From NCBI GenBank assembly GCA_963757185.1, contig CAVWQI010000007.1, forward strand, positions 1-64,000: 64,000 nucleotides of DNA, in the 5' to 3' direction. The notes beneath the pieces are model-generated. The model was not told the DNA's origin, did no database searches, and saw only the letters and a list, made by a program, of their open reading frames with translations. Source of the DNA: JAQBQB01 sp963757185 (GTDB lineage: Bacteria > Gemmatimonadota > Gemmatimonadetes > Gemmatimonadales > Gemmatimonadaceae). Shown here piece by piece: positions 19,386 through 28,693 of this stretch; positions within the stretch are counted from its first letter, which is position 1, and each line of letters opens with the position of its first letter. The translations under genes and the position numbers were made by a program.

Positions 19386-21607
19386 TCCCGCCGCGAGCGC
19401 TCTCCGCCCCGCGCGCCGCGGCGCGGACGCCCGCCGCGATCGCCACCACGGTCGCTACGCTCGCCACGATCACCGCCGCCATTGCCGCCCCCCGCCTCGG
19501 GCTCGGGCATGCCTTCCGGGCGCGGCAGCAGCGCCTTCATCGACAGACGCAGGCGTCCGCGCTCGTCGCGGTCGATGAGCTTGACCTTTACGCGGTCGCC
19601 CTTCTTGACCACGTCCTCCGTCTTCTCGGTGCGCTCGTGGCGCATCTCGGAGATGTGCACGAGACCTTCGGTGCCCGGCATGATCTCGACGAACGCGCCG
19701 AACGGCGTCGTCGTCTTGACCGTGCCTTCATACGTCTCGCCGACGACCGGCTCGGCCGTGAGCGCCTGCACCATTTGACGCGCGCGTTCCATCGACTCGC
19801 CGCCGACGGCGGCGATGGTGACCAACCCGGTGTCGTCGACCGTGAGCTCGGCACCGGTCTCGTCCTGAATCCCACGGATCGTCTTGCCCTTCGGCCCGAT
19901 CAGGTCGCCGATCTTCTCGGGGCTGATCATCATCGTCACGATGCGCGGCGCGAAGGCGGAGAGGTCGGCACGCGGCGCGGTGAGCGCTTTGTCCATCTCG
20001 CCGAGAATGTGGAGGCGGCCTTCCTTCGCCTGGGCGAGCGCCTCCTTCATGATGTTCAGATCGAGGCCTTCGATCTTGATGTCCATCTGGATCGACGTGA
20101 TGCCCGTCTTCGTTCCGGCGACCTTGAAGTCCATGTCACCGAGGTGATCCTCGGTGCCGAGGATGTCGGTGAGGATCGCGTACTTCTTCCCTTCCTTGAT
20201 GAGGCCCATCGCCACACCGGCGACGGCGGAGCGAATCGGCACGCCGGCGTCGAACAGGGCGAGCGATCCGCCGCACACCGATGCCATCGACGACGATCCG
20301 TTCGATTCGAGAACGTCTGAGACGACGCGGATCGTGTACGGGAACTCGTCGAACGCCGGCAGCACGCTCTGCAGCGCGCGCTCGGCCAAGTTGCCGTGGC
20401 CGATCTCGCGGCGAGACGTGCCGCGCATCGGACGGACTTCACCGGTCGAGAATGGCGGGAAGTTGTAGTGCAACATGAACGACTTGGTGGACTCGCCGGA
20501 CTCGTTCACCGTTTCGTAGCGCTGCACGTCGTTGGCCGTGCCGAGCGTTGCCACGACGAGCGCCTGCGTCTGTCCGCGCGTGAACAGCGCCGAGCCGTGG
20601 CCCCGCGGAATCAGCCCGGTGTCGATCGAAATCGCGCGAACCTCGTTCGGCTTGCGGCCGTCGACTCGATGGCCGGACTCGAGCACCTGCGAGCGGAGCT
20701 GGTTGTACTCGACGTCGCCGAGCAGCGATTTGATGTCCTTGCTGTTGTCGGGAAAGTCGACGAGGAGCTGCGTCTGGATCTCGTGCTTCACGCGCTCGAC
20801 GGCGGCAATGCGCCCGTGCTTGTCCTTGTGGTTGAGCGCGTCCTTGATCTTGCCGTTCGCGAGATCCTGCACCTTGGCGTGCAGCGTATGGTCGACCGCC
20901 GCCTTGGACCACTCCATCTTCGCCGGACGCTCGCTGCCGAGCTGCTTCAGCAGCTCTTCCTGAGCGGCGATCAACTCGCGAATTCCCTTCTGCGCTACGG
21001 AGAACGCTTCGAGGACGTCTTCTTCACTCACCTCGAGCGCGCCGCCCTCGACCATGTTGATCGAGTCCGCCGAGCCGGCGACGACGAGCTCCATGTCGCT
21101 GTAGGCGAGCTGCTCGAACGTCGGGTTGAGCACCCACTTTTCCTGGATGCGGCCGATGCGCGTCGCGGCGACGGGGGTCGTGAACGGAATCCTCGACGCG
21201 TTGAGCGCGAATGACGCGGCGACGAGCGCGAGCACGTCGGACGCGTTCTCCTGGTCCGCCGAGATCACGTAGATGAAGACCTGGACTTCGTTCTTGAAGC
21301 CGTCGGGAAAGAGCGGGCGAATCGTGCGGTCGATGATGCGCGCCGAGAGGATCTCGCCGTCGCTCGGGCGCCCTTCGCGCTTGATGTAGCCGCCCGGAAT
21401 CTTGCCGGCGGCGTACGTCTTCTCGCGGTACTCCACGAGAAGCGGGAAGAAGTCGAGCGGGCTTTGCGTGTCGCTCACCGTGACGGCGGCGAGCACCATG
21501 GTGTCGCCGAACTGGACGAGCGCGGAACCGGCGGCCTGCTTGGCCATGCGCCCGGTCTCGATGACGAGGCGGCGTCCGGCGAAGGTCTTTTCAACGCGAT
21601 GCATCAT
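19382..21607 (-). CDS. pnp: Polyribonucleotide nucleotidyltransferase (PNPase)
   Basis: 741-residue phosphorolytic 3'-5' exoribonuclease of RNA turnover. Two RNase PH domains (GKIPGGYIKREGRPSD, and second-domain VCGGSLALFDAGVP and LGTEDHLGDMDFKVAGT), KH domain with IGDLIGPKGKTIRGIQ near residue 585, and an S1 domain with TPFGAFVEIMPGTEGLVHIS near residue 645. The C-terminus adds about 40 residues of Gly/Arg/Asp repeats (DRGGDRGGRPRRG), an RGG-like tail beyond the usual end. rpsO lies upstream, separated by a terminator hairpin; rpsO-pnp order is conserved in bacteria. Confidence 0.97.
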   Translation of the reverse strand: MMHRVEKTFAGRRLVIETGRMAKQAAGSALVQFGDTMVLAAVTVSDTQSPLDFFPLLVEYREKTYAAGKIPGGYIKREGRPSDGEILSARIIDRTIRPLFPDGFKNEVQVFIYVISADQENASDVLALVAASFALNASRIPFTTPVAATRIGRIQEKWVLNPTFEQLAYSDMELVVAGSADSINMVEGGALEVSEEDVLEAFSVAQKGIRELIAAQEELLKQLGSERPAKMEWSKAAVDHTLHAKVQDLANGKIKDALNHKDKHGRIAAVERVKHEIQTQLLVDFPDNSKDIKSLLGDVEYNQLRSQVLESGHRVDGRKPNEVRAISIDTGLIPRGHGSALFTRGQTQALVVATLGTANDVQRYETVNESGESTKSFMLHYNFPPFSTGEVRPMRGTSRREIGHGNLAERALQSVLPAFDEFPYTIRVVSDVLESNGSSSMASVCGGSLALFDAGVPIRSAVAGVAMGLIKEGKKYAILTDILGTEDHLGDMDFKVAGTKTGITSIQMDIKIEGLDLNIMKEALAQAKEGRLHILGEMDKALTAPRADLSAFAPRIVTMMISPEKIGDLIGPKGKTIRGIQDETGAELTVDDTGLVTIAAVGGESMERARQMVQALTAEPVVGETYEGTVKTTTPFGAFVEIMPGTEGLVHISEMRHERTEKTEDVVKKGDRVKVKLIDRDERGRLRLSMKALLPRPEGMPEPEAGGGNGGGDRGERSDRGGDRGGRPRRGARGGERSRRE

Positions 21608-21654
21608 TGCTTTTGTGCCTGTGTGCGGCTGAGATCAGCCTGGAGAAAAAAATG

Positions 21655-21701
21655 ACGAAAATGACAAAACGCGCGGGCCGCACCGATTGTGCGCCCGCGC
21701 G
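21655..21701 (-). terminator. Intrinsic terminator downstream of rpsO
   Basis: On the minus strand, a GC-rich stem CGCGCGGGC pairs with GCCCGCGCG (21693-21701 with 21670-21678), with an extra GCAC/GTGC pair in the loop, followed by TTTT and further T-rich sequence toward 21655. Placed 19 nt after the rpsO stop. Confidence 0.75.
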
Positions 21702-21719
21702 GTTACGCTCGCCCGCTGG

Positions 21720-21980
21720 TCAGTAGCGGAGTCCGAGCTCTGATACGATCTGTCGGTATCCGTCGACATCCGTGCGCTTCAGGTAGTTCAGTAGACGGCG
21801 GCGCTTGCCTACCATCTTGAGGAGCCCACGTCGGCCGTGGTGGTCCTTCTTGTGCGCGCGGAAATGGTCGGTCAGATAGTTGATGCGCTCGGTGAGCAAC
21901 GCCACCTGAACGCGCGTCGATCCAGTGTCGGTCTCATGGGACCGGTACTTCTGGACCGTCGAAACTTTTTCAAAAGCCAT
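21720..21980 (-). CDS. rpsO: 30S ribosomal protein S15
   Basis: 86-residue S15 binding the central domain of 16S rRNA. VQVALLTERINYLTDHFRAHKKD, HGRRGLLKMVGKRRRLLNYLK and IVSELGLRY are the standard S15 segments. A T-rich and AT-richer stretch upstream (around 22030-22060) probably holds the promoter, with a TATAG-like -10, but no convincing -35 was found. Confidence 0.97.
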   Translation of the reverse strand: MAFEKVSTVQKYRSHETDTGSTRVQVALLTERINYLTDHFRAHKKDHHGRRGLLKMVGKRRRLLNYLKRTDVDGYRQIVSELGLRY

Positions 21981-22108
21981 GTGCTGGTGTGTCCCTTATG
22001 TCTCCGCCGGTCTGGCGGCGTTTCGCTTTTTTCGTTGACAGCTATAAAGGTTAAGCCCACCGAGACCCGTTGTAAAGGGGCCGCTCCCAACGCGTTACGC
22101 GCCAGCTC

Positions 22109-23554
22109 TCACGCGCCGAAGAGGTGCTGAATCCACCCGAAGAAGCTCACGAACCCCGCGCGCGTGTCGTTGTACATCACGATCACGAACAGGAGCGCGA
22201 TCGCCAGCAGACCAAATCGCAGGATGTATTCGCGCGTCCGCAGACTGAACGGACTCCCCTTCGCCGATTCGAGCACGTTGATCAGAATCTGACCGCCGTC
22301 GAGAATCGGAATCGGCAGCAGGTTGAGCACCGCGACGTTGATGCTCAAGAGCACGATGAGGTAGAGCACCTTGTCGAAGCCCAGACCCGCGGCCGTCACC
22401 GCTTGCCGCGTGATCGCGATCGGACCGCCGAGCTCAGAGACGGAGCGCTGGCCGTTGCCGATCTGGTGCAGCACCGTGAACACGCCGCCGGCGTCGGACT
22501 TGGTCTTTCTCACTCCCCAGCGGAACGCGCCCGCCAGGTTCACCGACGACACGTACACGGGGTTCTTCGCGCCAGCGCCGATCTTGCCGACCGTCTTCGA
22601 GTGCGACGTCGCCGAATCCGTTTCCGTGACGGCCTTCGGCGTGATGTGCAGCGTGTCCGTGGCCGCCCCGCGGTGCACGATGAAATCGATAGAGCGTTCC
22701 GCGGCTGGCGACACGCGGTCGACGATGTCGCTCCACGAGCGCACCGGCGCGCCGCCCACGCTCATTACCGAATCGCCTTCGCGAAGGCCGCCGGCCATGG
22801 CGCGATCGTTCGGGAACACCGTGTCGATCACCGGCGGCAGGAACGGCACGAGCGACTCGAGGACCGTGATGGGAGTCGTCGAGTCGTTGAGCGCCACCGT
22901 AAAACGACCGCGCTGCGTCGCCAGCTCGACCGAGCCCGCGGATTGGAGCACTTGCTCGTCCACTTCGTCCCAGTCGCGCACGTTGTGCCCGTTCACCGCG
23001 ATGATCGAGTCACCCGATTGCAGCTGGGCCAACCCCGGAGAGGACGCGGGCACGCGCACCGCGCCGACGATTGACGTGGGATACACGACCACGCCGTAGT
23101 GAAGCGCGATCCATGTCGCGACCGCGACCGCGAGCACGGTGTTCATCGCCACGCCCGCGCTCATGATGATCACGCGAGCCCAGAGCGGTTTGCTCTCGAA
23201 CCAGCGGTTCTCCGGCACGGGCTTGGGCCCGAACGGGATCATCGCGTTCGGATCGTACTCCGGATCGTTCTCCTGTCGCGCGGTCCCTTCCTCGGTTCCC
23301 CCTTCGAGGAACGCCGTCTCCGCGTCGTGGCGAGATGCCATGCGCACGTACCCCCCGAGCGGCAGCCAGGCGAGGACGTACTCCGTTTCGCCGCGGCGCC
23401 GGCGGAAGATCGCCGGACCGAAACCGATGGAAAATCGCGGCGCGTAGACGCCGAGCGCTTTGGCGGCGATGAAGTGCCCGAACTCGTGAACGAAGATCAC
23501 GAGGCCGAAGACCAACACCGGCGCGAGTATCGCTTGAACTACGTGACCTAGCAT
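22109..23554 (-). CDS. rseP: RseP-type site-2 protease (M50 zinc metalloprotease)
   Basis: 481-residue intramembrane protease that typically cleaves anti-sigma factors. HExxH motif H23-E-F-G-H27 in the first membrane helix, PLGGYVRM, a second helix with IIMSAGVAMNTVLA, two PDZ-like regions (GLAQLQSGDSIIAVNGHNV near 175-190, GGLREGDSVMSVGGAPV near 255-270), and the third zinc ligand in LLPIPILDGGQI. Typical place after dxr. The substrate anti-sigma factor is not in the window. Start overlaps the dxr 3' end by 7 nt. Confidence 0.94.
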   Translation of the reverse strand: MLGHVVQAILAPVLVFGLVIFVHEFGHFIAAKALGVYAPRFSIGFGPAIFRRRRGETEYVLAWLPLGGYVRMASRHDAETAFLEGGTEEGTARQENDPEYDPNAMIPFGPKPVPENRWFESKPLWARVIIMSAGVAMNTVLAVAVATWIALHYGVVVYPTSIVGAVRVPASSPGLAQLQSGDSIIAVNGHNVRDWDEVDEQVLQSAGSVELATQRGRFTVALNDSTTPITVLESLVPFLPPVIDTVFPNDRAMAGGLREGDSVMSVGGAPVRSWSDIVDRVSPAAERSIDFIVHRGAATDTLHITPKAVTETDSATSHSKTVGKIGAGAKNPVYVSSVNLAGAFRWGVRKTKSDAGGVFTVLHQIGNGQRSVSELGGPIAITRQAVTAAGLGFDKVLYLIVLLSINVAVLNLLPIPILDGGQILINVLESAKGSPFSLRTREYILRFGLLAIALLFVIVMYNDTRAGFVSFFGWIQHLFGA

Positions 23555-24708
23555 CCGAATCGTCCCTTCACGTGAGCGCGCGCCGCCGCATCGGCCGCGA
23601 GGATCGCGTCGCGATTGTCGCCGCCGAGGTGGCTGAGCGAGTCCAGTGTATCATGAATCGCCGGACCGATCTCGGCGAACCGGATTCGTCCCGACAGGAA
23701 AAGTGCAACCGCCGCCTCGTTCGCGGCATTGAAAATGGCCGGCGCCACCCCACCGCGCCGGCCGGCCGCGACACCGAGCGCAAAGGCCGGGAACCGCTCG
23801 ACAGAGAGCGGCTCGAAGGTGAGCGGCGAGAGCGCGACGGGGTCAAAACGTGGTACCCCCGAGTCCGGAACGCGGTCCGGGTGAGTGAGCGCATATAAGA
23901 CAGGAAGCTCCATGCTCGGCGCTCCGAGCTGCGCCAGCACGCTGCCATCCACGAACTCGACCATGGAGTGTATGACGCTCTGTGGGTGCACGACGACCTC
24001 GATTCGATCGTATGGCAGCCCGAACAGAAAGTGTGCCTCGATGACCTCGAGCGCTTTGTTGGCGAGCGTGGCGCAGTCGACCGTGATCTTTCGGCCCATG
24101 CGCCAGGTCGGATGACGGAGCGCATCGTCGAGCGTCGCGCGCTCGAGCTGCTCGTCGGTCCATCCGCGAAACGGGCCGCCCGACGCGGTGATGATGATTC
24201 TCCGAACCTCGATGCCCGGTTTGCCCGTGATGCACTGGAGAATCGCGCTGTGCTCGCTGTCGACAGGAATGATCTCGCCGCCCCCGTCGCGGCACGCGTC
24301 CGTCACGAGCGACCCGCCCATCACGAGCGTCTCTTTGTTGGCGAGCGCGACACGCTTCCCCGCGCCGAGCGCCGCCAGCGTGGCTTCGAGTCCCGCGGCG
24401 CCGACGACGGCGTTGAGCACGATGTCCACGTCATCGAGCCGCGCCGCGTCCACGAGGCAGGACTCGCCGAGGTGCCAGCCCGGGTGCGACGCCGCTCCGT
24501 TTCCAACGATTCCCACGAAGTCGGGCGCGAACCGCTCGGCCTGCTCGCCGAGCAGGCGCGCGTTGTCGTAGGCCGTCAACGCGGCGACGCGAAATCGATC
24601 GCGTTGCCGCTCGAGCACACGGAGCGCGGTCGTCCCGATCGAGCCCGTGGACCCGAGGATCGCGACGCCGCGAACGGGGGGGTTAGCCGCGGTCACGACG
24701 GCGCCCAT
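23548..24708 (-). CDS. dxr: 1-deoxy-D-xylulose 5-phosphate reductoisomerase
   Basis: Second enzyme of the MEP isoprenoid pathway, NADPH-dependent. 386 residues with the cofactor loop VAILGSTGSIGTTALRVL, ANKETLVMGG, substrate/metal residues in PVDSEHSAILQC, ITASGGPFRGW, HPTWRMGRKITVDCATLANK and VHPQSVIHSMVEF. An ATG at 24708 is used; a GTG at 24696 would give the GTGA overlap with cdsA that is frequent in this genome, so the true start may be four codons later. Confidence 0.96.
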   Translation of the reverse strand: MGAVVTAANPPVRGVAILGSTGSIGTTALRVLERQRDRFRVAALTAYDNARLLGEQAERFAPDFVGIVGNGAASHPGWHLGESCLVDAARLDDVDIVLNAVVGAAGLEATLAALGAGKRVALANKETLVMGGSLVTDACRDGGGEIIPVDSEHSAILQCITGKPGIEVRRIIITASGGPFRGWTDEQLERATLDDALRHPTWRMGRKITVDCATLANKALEVIEAHFLFGLPYDRIEVVVHPQSVIHSMVEFVDGSVLAQLGAPSMELPVLYALTHPDRVPDSGVPRFDPVALSPLTFEPLSVERFPAFALGVAAGRRGGVAPAIFNAANEAAVALFLSGRIRFAEIGPAIHDTLDSLSHLGGDNRDAILAADAAARAHVKGRFGC

Positions 24709-25610
24709 GTCAGGAGCCAGCCGAAGAGCACGTAAGAGACAGGAAGCACAAATAGAAGACTATCGACGCGGTCGAGAACACCGCCGTGACCGGGAATGAG
24801 AGTCGAGCTGTCCTTGGCTCCGGCATCGCGTTTGAGCAACGACTCGGCGATGTCGCCGACCTGCGCCACGCCGCTCACGACGACCCCGAACACGATCACG
24901 CCGACCGGCGCCCACCGAAAATCGAGGTGCGCTGCGGGGCGCAAAAGCCATCGCGTGAGCGCCCACGAGACGAGCACGCTCGCCAGCAGTCCCCCGATCG
25001 CACCCTCGACCGTCTTTCCCGGACTCACCGAGGGGATCAGCTTGTGCCTCCCCATCGTGCGTCCCGCCGCATACGCGCCGGTGTCCGACGCCCACGTCGC
25101 CAGGAGCGGGAGGAGGAGCAGCAATCCGCCCGACGCGACCGCGAACGACCAGCCGCCAAGCGTCACCGCCGCCGGCGCGAACGCGTACTCGTGATAACGG
25201 ATGGCGTAGGCGAAGCTGAGCATTCCGCCGGTATACGCCGCGCCGAACACGGTGGCGCTCACGGCGCCGATCGGCTTTCCGGTGACGCCGCGCAGCCAGA
25301 TGGCCAGCGTCACCACCAAAAGCATCGCGATAGACGCGAGCGAGACGATGCCGATCGACGCGTCCGGCTCGTACAGATGAAGGAAGCGCGCGTGCACGAC
25401 GAGCGGCGTCAGCCCGGCGATGATGATTCCGGCGTCGTCGATCGGCGTGAGGCCGCTGGCGCGAGCGAGGCGAAAGAATTCCCACGCGGCGATCGCCGCG
25501 GTGATGGCGAGGAGGGCCGCCAACGCCGCGCCTCCGTACAACACGATGGCGACCGCGATCGGAGCGGCGACGACGCCGAACGCAACGCGGCGCGCGAGCT
25601 CGGAGCTCAA
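24693..25610 (-). CDS. cdsA: Phosphatidate cytidylyltransferase
   Basis: Membrane enzyme making CDP-diacylglycerol for phospholipids. 305 residues with about eight hydrophobic helices and the C-terminal CdsA signature around residues 185-280: SDTGAYAAGRTMGRHKL, SPGKTVEGAIGG, GDIAESLLKRDAGAKDSSTLIPGHGGVLDRVDS in sequence. It follows frr directly (7-nt gap); the uppS gene that often sits between them is absent. Confidence 0.94.
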   Translation of the reverse strand: MSSELARRVAFGVVAAPIAVAIVLYGGAALAALLAITAAIAAWEFFRLARASGLTPIDDAGIIIAGLTPLVVHARFLHLYEPDASIGIVSLASIAMLLVVTLAIWLRGVTGKPIGAVSATVFGAAYTGGMLSFAYAIRYHEYAFAPAAVTLGGWSFAVASGGLLLLLPLLATWASDTGAYAAGRTMGRHKLIPSVSPGKTVEGAIGGLLASVLVSWALTRWLLRPAAHLDFRWAPVGVIVFGVVVSGVAQVGDIAESLLKRDAGAKDSSTLIPGHGGVLDRVDSLLFVLPVSYVLFGWLLTWAPS

Positions 25611-25617
25611 ACGGTGC

Positions 25618-26172
25618 TCACACTTCCATGATCTCGGCTTCTTTCGCCTTGATCAGCTCGTCCACCTTGTGGATGAAGTCGTCGTGCAGCTTCTGCAGGT
25701 CCTTCTCGGCGTGCTTGACGTCGTCCTCCGATACGCCGCTGAGCTTCTTGAGCACTTCGCGGGCGTGCGTGCGCGCGTGGCGAATCGCGATCCTCCCGTC
25801 CTCGGCGTACTTGTGGACGACTTTCACCAGTTCCTTGCGGCGCTGCTCGTTCATCGCCGGCAAAGGAACGCGGATGATCCCGCCCTGCGCCGAAGGTTCG
25901 AGCCCGAGCTCGGCGTCGCGGATCGCCTTCTCGATGACCTTGAGCTGGCTCTTGTCGAACGGGGTCACGATGAGGGCGCGTGGGTCCGGCGCGTTGATCG
26001 TCGCGACCTGGTTGAGCTGCATCTGCTGCCCGTACATCTCGACGCGCACGGTGTCGAGCATGTTGGGGCTGGCCTTGCCGGAGCGGACGGAGGAGAACTC
26101 GTGCTTGACGTGCGCGATGTCCTTGTCCATGCCGGCGCGGGCGTCCTTCAACGTTTGTTGGATGGTGCTCAT
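25618..26172 (-). CDS. frr: Ribosome recycling factor
   Basis: 184-residue tRNA-mimicking factor that splits post-termination ribosomes with EF-G. Conserved VRSGKASPNMLD, ALIVTPFDKSQLKVIEKAI, IRVPLPAMNEQRRKELVK and IRHARTHAREVLKK. The start overlaps the pyrH stop (ATGA). Confidence 0.97.
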   Translation of the reverse strand: MSTIQQTLKDARAGMDKDIAHVKHEFSSVRSGKASPNMLDTVRVEMYGQQMQLNQVATINAPDPRALIVTPFDKSQLKVIEKAIRDAELGLEPSAQGGIIRVPLPAMNEQRRKELVKVVHKYAEDGRIAIRHARTHAREVLKKLSGVSEDDVKHAEKDLQKLHDDFIHKVDELIKAKEAEIMEV

Positions 26173-26882
26173 CGAACCAGGGTGCCGACCCGTTCGCCGC
26201 GAATCGCCGCGACGACCGAGCCCGGACGGTGGATGTTGAGAACGATCAGCGGAAGCGAATTCTCGCGGCAGAGCGTGATCGCCGTCTGGTCGATCACTTT
26301 GAGCTCCTCCACGATCACGTCGCGGAAGCTGATCTCATCGTAGAACTTCGCCTGCGGGTCGCGCTTCGGGTCCGCCGAGTAGACGCCCTCGACGCTCGTC
26401 GCCTTGATGATGACGTTCGCCTTGATCTGAATGGCGCGCAATACCGCCGCGGTATCGGTCGAGAAATAGGGGTTGCCGGTGCCGCCGGCGAAGATGACGA
26501 GCCGCCCCTTCTCGAGGTGCCGAACGGCTCGGCGGCGGATGTACGGCTCCGCCAACTCCTCCATGCGGATCGCCGTCATGACGCGCGTGTCGACGCCGCG
26601 GCGCTCGAGCACGTCCTGGAGCGCCATGGCGTTGATCACGGTGCCGAGCATGCCCATGTAATCGGCGGCGACGCGATCCATGCCGGTCTTGGAGAGCTGC
26701 GACCCGCGCACGATGTTCCCGCCGCCGATCACCAGGCCGACGGAGGCGCCGGTGCCCAACACGGAAACGACTTCGTCGGCGAGGCGACCCACCGTGTCGA
26801 AGTCGTATCCGAATCCTTTGTCGCCGGCCAACGCTTCACCGGACAATTTGACCAAGACGCGCGGGTATTTCAGGTCTGGCAT
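26169..26882 (-). CDS. pyrH: UMP kinase
   Basis: 237-residue hexameric kinase phosphorylating UMP to UDP. KLSGEALAGDKGFGYD, GLVIGGGNIVRGS, DYMGMLGTVINAMALQD, IFAGGTGNPYFSTDTAA are the standard bacterial PyrH segments. Located between tsf and frr as in most bacteria, 46 nt after tsf. Confidence 0.97.
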   Translation of the reverse strand: MPDLKYPRVLVKLSGEALAGDKGFGYDFDTVGRLADEVVSVLGTGASVGLVIGGGNIVRGSQLSKTGMDRVAADYMGMLGTVINAMALQDVLERRGVDTRVMTAIRMEELAEPYIRRRAVRHLEKGRLVIFAGGTGNPYFSTDTAAVLRAIQIKANVIIKATSVEGVYSADPKRDPQAKFYDEISFRDVIVEELKVIDQTAITLCRENSLPLIVLNIHRPGSVVAAIRGERVGTLVR

Positions 26883-26928
26883 GCTGGTATGCTCATCCCT
26901 CGTTTTCGGCGCCGCGTGGAGCGGAGAT

Positions 26929-27528
26929 TCAAACTCCCAGCTGATACCGCACGAACCGGCGGACCTTGACGTTTTCGCCCGTCTTCGCCGAGACCTCCTT
27001 CACGAGATCGCCGACGGTCTTGGCCGTGTCGCGCACCCATGCCTGGTGCAACAGGGCGACGTCCTTGTAGAACGCCTGCACCTTCCCCTCGACGATCTTG
27101 TCGATGAGGTGGTCGGGCTTGCCCTCGGCCTTCACCTGCTCCGTGAAAATGCGGCGCTCGGAATCGATCTTCTCCTGCGGGATCGACTCCTTGTCGATGG
27201 CGATCGGATCGGCCGCGGCGATGTGCTCCGCGAGGTACTTGCCGAGCTGCTGGAAGTCCTCGGTGCGCGCCACGAAATCCGTCTCGCAGTTCAGCTCGAC
27301 CAACACGGCGATCTTGCCGTTGTGGTGAACGTAGTTGGCGATGACGCCTTCCATGGTCTGCCTCCCCGCGCGCTTCTCGGCTTTCGCCGCGCCCTTCGAG
27401 CGCAGCAATTCCACGGCCTTCTCGTGGTTGCCTTCGGTCTCCTCGAGGGCCTTCTTGCAATCCATCATGCCGGCGCCGGTCTTCTCGCGCAGCGCGGCAA
27501 CGTCCTTGGCGGTGATCGTAGCGGTCAT
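26929..27528 (-). CDS. tsf: Elongation factor Ts
   Basis: Guanine-nucleotide exchange factor for EF-Tu. 199 residues: N-terminal UBA-like domain with VAALREKTGAGMMDCKKAL, core VELNCETDFVARTEDFQ. It is shorter than the roughly 280-residue enterobacterial protein because it has a single core subdomain, like the Thermus-type short EF-Ts. The ATG at 27528 (MTATITAKDV) is chosen since the longer frame has no family support. Confidence 0.95.
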   Translation of the reverse strand: MTATITAKDVAALREKTGAGMMDCKKALEETEGNHEKAVELLRSKGAAKAEKRAGRQTMEGVIANYVHHNGKIAVLVELNCETDFVARTEDFQQLGKYLAEHIAAADPIAIDKESIPQEKIDSERRIFTEQVKAEGKPDHLIDKIVEGKVQAFYKDVALLHQAWVRDTAKTVGDLVKEVSAKTGENVKVRRFVRYQLGV

Positions 27529-27571
27529 AGTTGAATACCAGTCCGACAGAAGTGTACTTGGTCGTGGAAAC

Positions 27572-27595
27572 GCCGCCGGCAACGAGTCCGGCGGC
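27572..27595. terminator. GC hairpin between rpsB and tsf
   Basis: GCCGCCGG (27572-27579) pairs with CCGGCGGC (27588-27595) around an 8-nt loop; on the minus strand it is followed by GTTTCC. It lies 43 nt upstream of tsf and 34 nt after rpsB, so it could be a weak attenuator between the two genes. There is no proper T-run. Confidence 0.4.
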
Positions 27596-27629
27596 GGCGG
27601 AATGCTTCGGTGGACGTGCGGCGCGAAGA

Positions 27630-28553
27630 CTATGCCTCCGGCGCCTCCGATCCCCCTTCCGCTCCTGCTCCGCCTTCACCCGCACCGCCTTCACCCGGTC
27701 CCTTGAGGCGAGCGGCGATCGCTTCCGGCTTGGCGCGGCGGCGCCGCGGACGACGACGGCGGCGGCGGTCTTCCTCGCCGGCCGGCTCCGCGCCGCGATC
27801 CGAGCTGTACGTGTAGCTCTCGCCCTCTTCGACCTCTTCGCGGACCGGCGCCTCGCGGCGGGCCTCGATGACGGCGTCGGCGATCGCTTTCGTGATCAGC
27901 TCGACCGACCGGATCGCGTCGTCGTTGCCGGCGATCGGCACCGTGATGAGATCCGGATCGGCGTTCGTATCGACGATGGCGATCATCGGGATGCCGAGCT
28001 TGTTTGCCTCGGCGACCGCGATGCGCTCCTTCTTCGAATCCACCACGAACAGGATGCCCGGCAGGCGCGTCATGCTGCGGATGCCGTAGAGATACTTTGA
28101 CAGTTTCTCGCGCTCACGCCGAAGCATGAGCTGTTCCTTCTTGGTGTAGTTCTCGAACTCGCCGCCTTCCTCGGTGCCGGACTCCAGCTCTTTCATCCGG
28201 CGCACCTGCTTCTTGACCGTCTGGAAGTTGGTGAGCAGCCCGCCGAGCCAACGCTCGGTGATGTACAGCGCGCTGGCGCGTTCGGCCTCGGCCTTCACCA
28301 GGCTCGCGAGCTGCGGCTTGGTACAGACGAAGAGGACCTGTTCGCCGCGCAACACGACGTCGCGCGCGAGCTTCTGCGCCAGATCGATCTGCCGAAGCGT
28401 TTTCTGCAGGTCGATGATGTGGATGCCGTTGCGCTCGGCGAAAATGAACCGGCGCATCTTCGGATTCCACCGCCGCGTCTGGTGGCCGAAGTGCACGCCC
28501 GCGGCGAGGAGCGCCTCGAGCGTCGGAGAATACGAGCCTTGCTGATCTGCCAT
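27630..28553 (-). CDS. rpsB: 30S ribosomal protein S2 with Arg-rich tail
   Basis: S2 of the small subunit. 307 residues; canonical core AGVHFGHQTRRWNPKM, IHIIDLQKTLRQID, RWLGGLLTNFQTV, LPGILFVVDSKKERIAV, GIPMIAIVDTNADPDLI. The last 75 residues exceed the usual S2 length and hold an acidic stretch, an arginine block (RRRRRRPRRRR) and a Gly/Ala/Glu-rich end, probably disordered and possibly RNA-binding. Confidence 0.96.
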   Translation of the reverse strand: MADQQGSYSPTLEALLAAGVHFGHQTRRWNPKMRRFIFAERNGIHIIDLQKTLRQIDLAQKLARDVVLRGEQVLFVCTKPQLASLVKAEAERASALYITERWLGGLLTNFQTVKKQVRRMKELESGTEEGGEFENYTKKEQLMLRREREKLSKYLYGIRSMTRLPGILFVVDSKKERIAVAEANKLGIPMIAIVDTNADPDLITVPIAGNDDAIRSVELITKAIADAVIEARREAPVREEVEEGESYTYSSDRGAEPAGEEDRRRRRRPRRRRAKPEAIAARLKGPGEGGAGEGGAGAEGGSEAPEA

Positions 28554-28662
28554 GCGAAACGAACCTCAGTGTGGTTTTTGTCGTCGGGTGTCTTCACCGC
28601 TCGGCCGACCGGAGAATCCGGCACCCGGCCATTGCTCGAACACCCTGTGAGATTGAACTGCT

Positions 28663-28686
28663 GGTGGACCGGTTCACCGGTCCACC
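28663..28686. terminator. Perfect 10-bp hairpin after rpsI
   Basis: GGTGGACCGG (28663-28672), loop TTCA, CCGGTCCACC (28677-28686), directly after the rpsI stop on the minus strand. No T-run follows, so termination is uncertain. It is the main structure in the 140-nt gap between rpsI and rpsB. Confidence 0.45.
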
Positions 28687-28693
28687 GGTCTAC

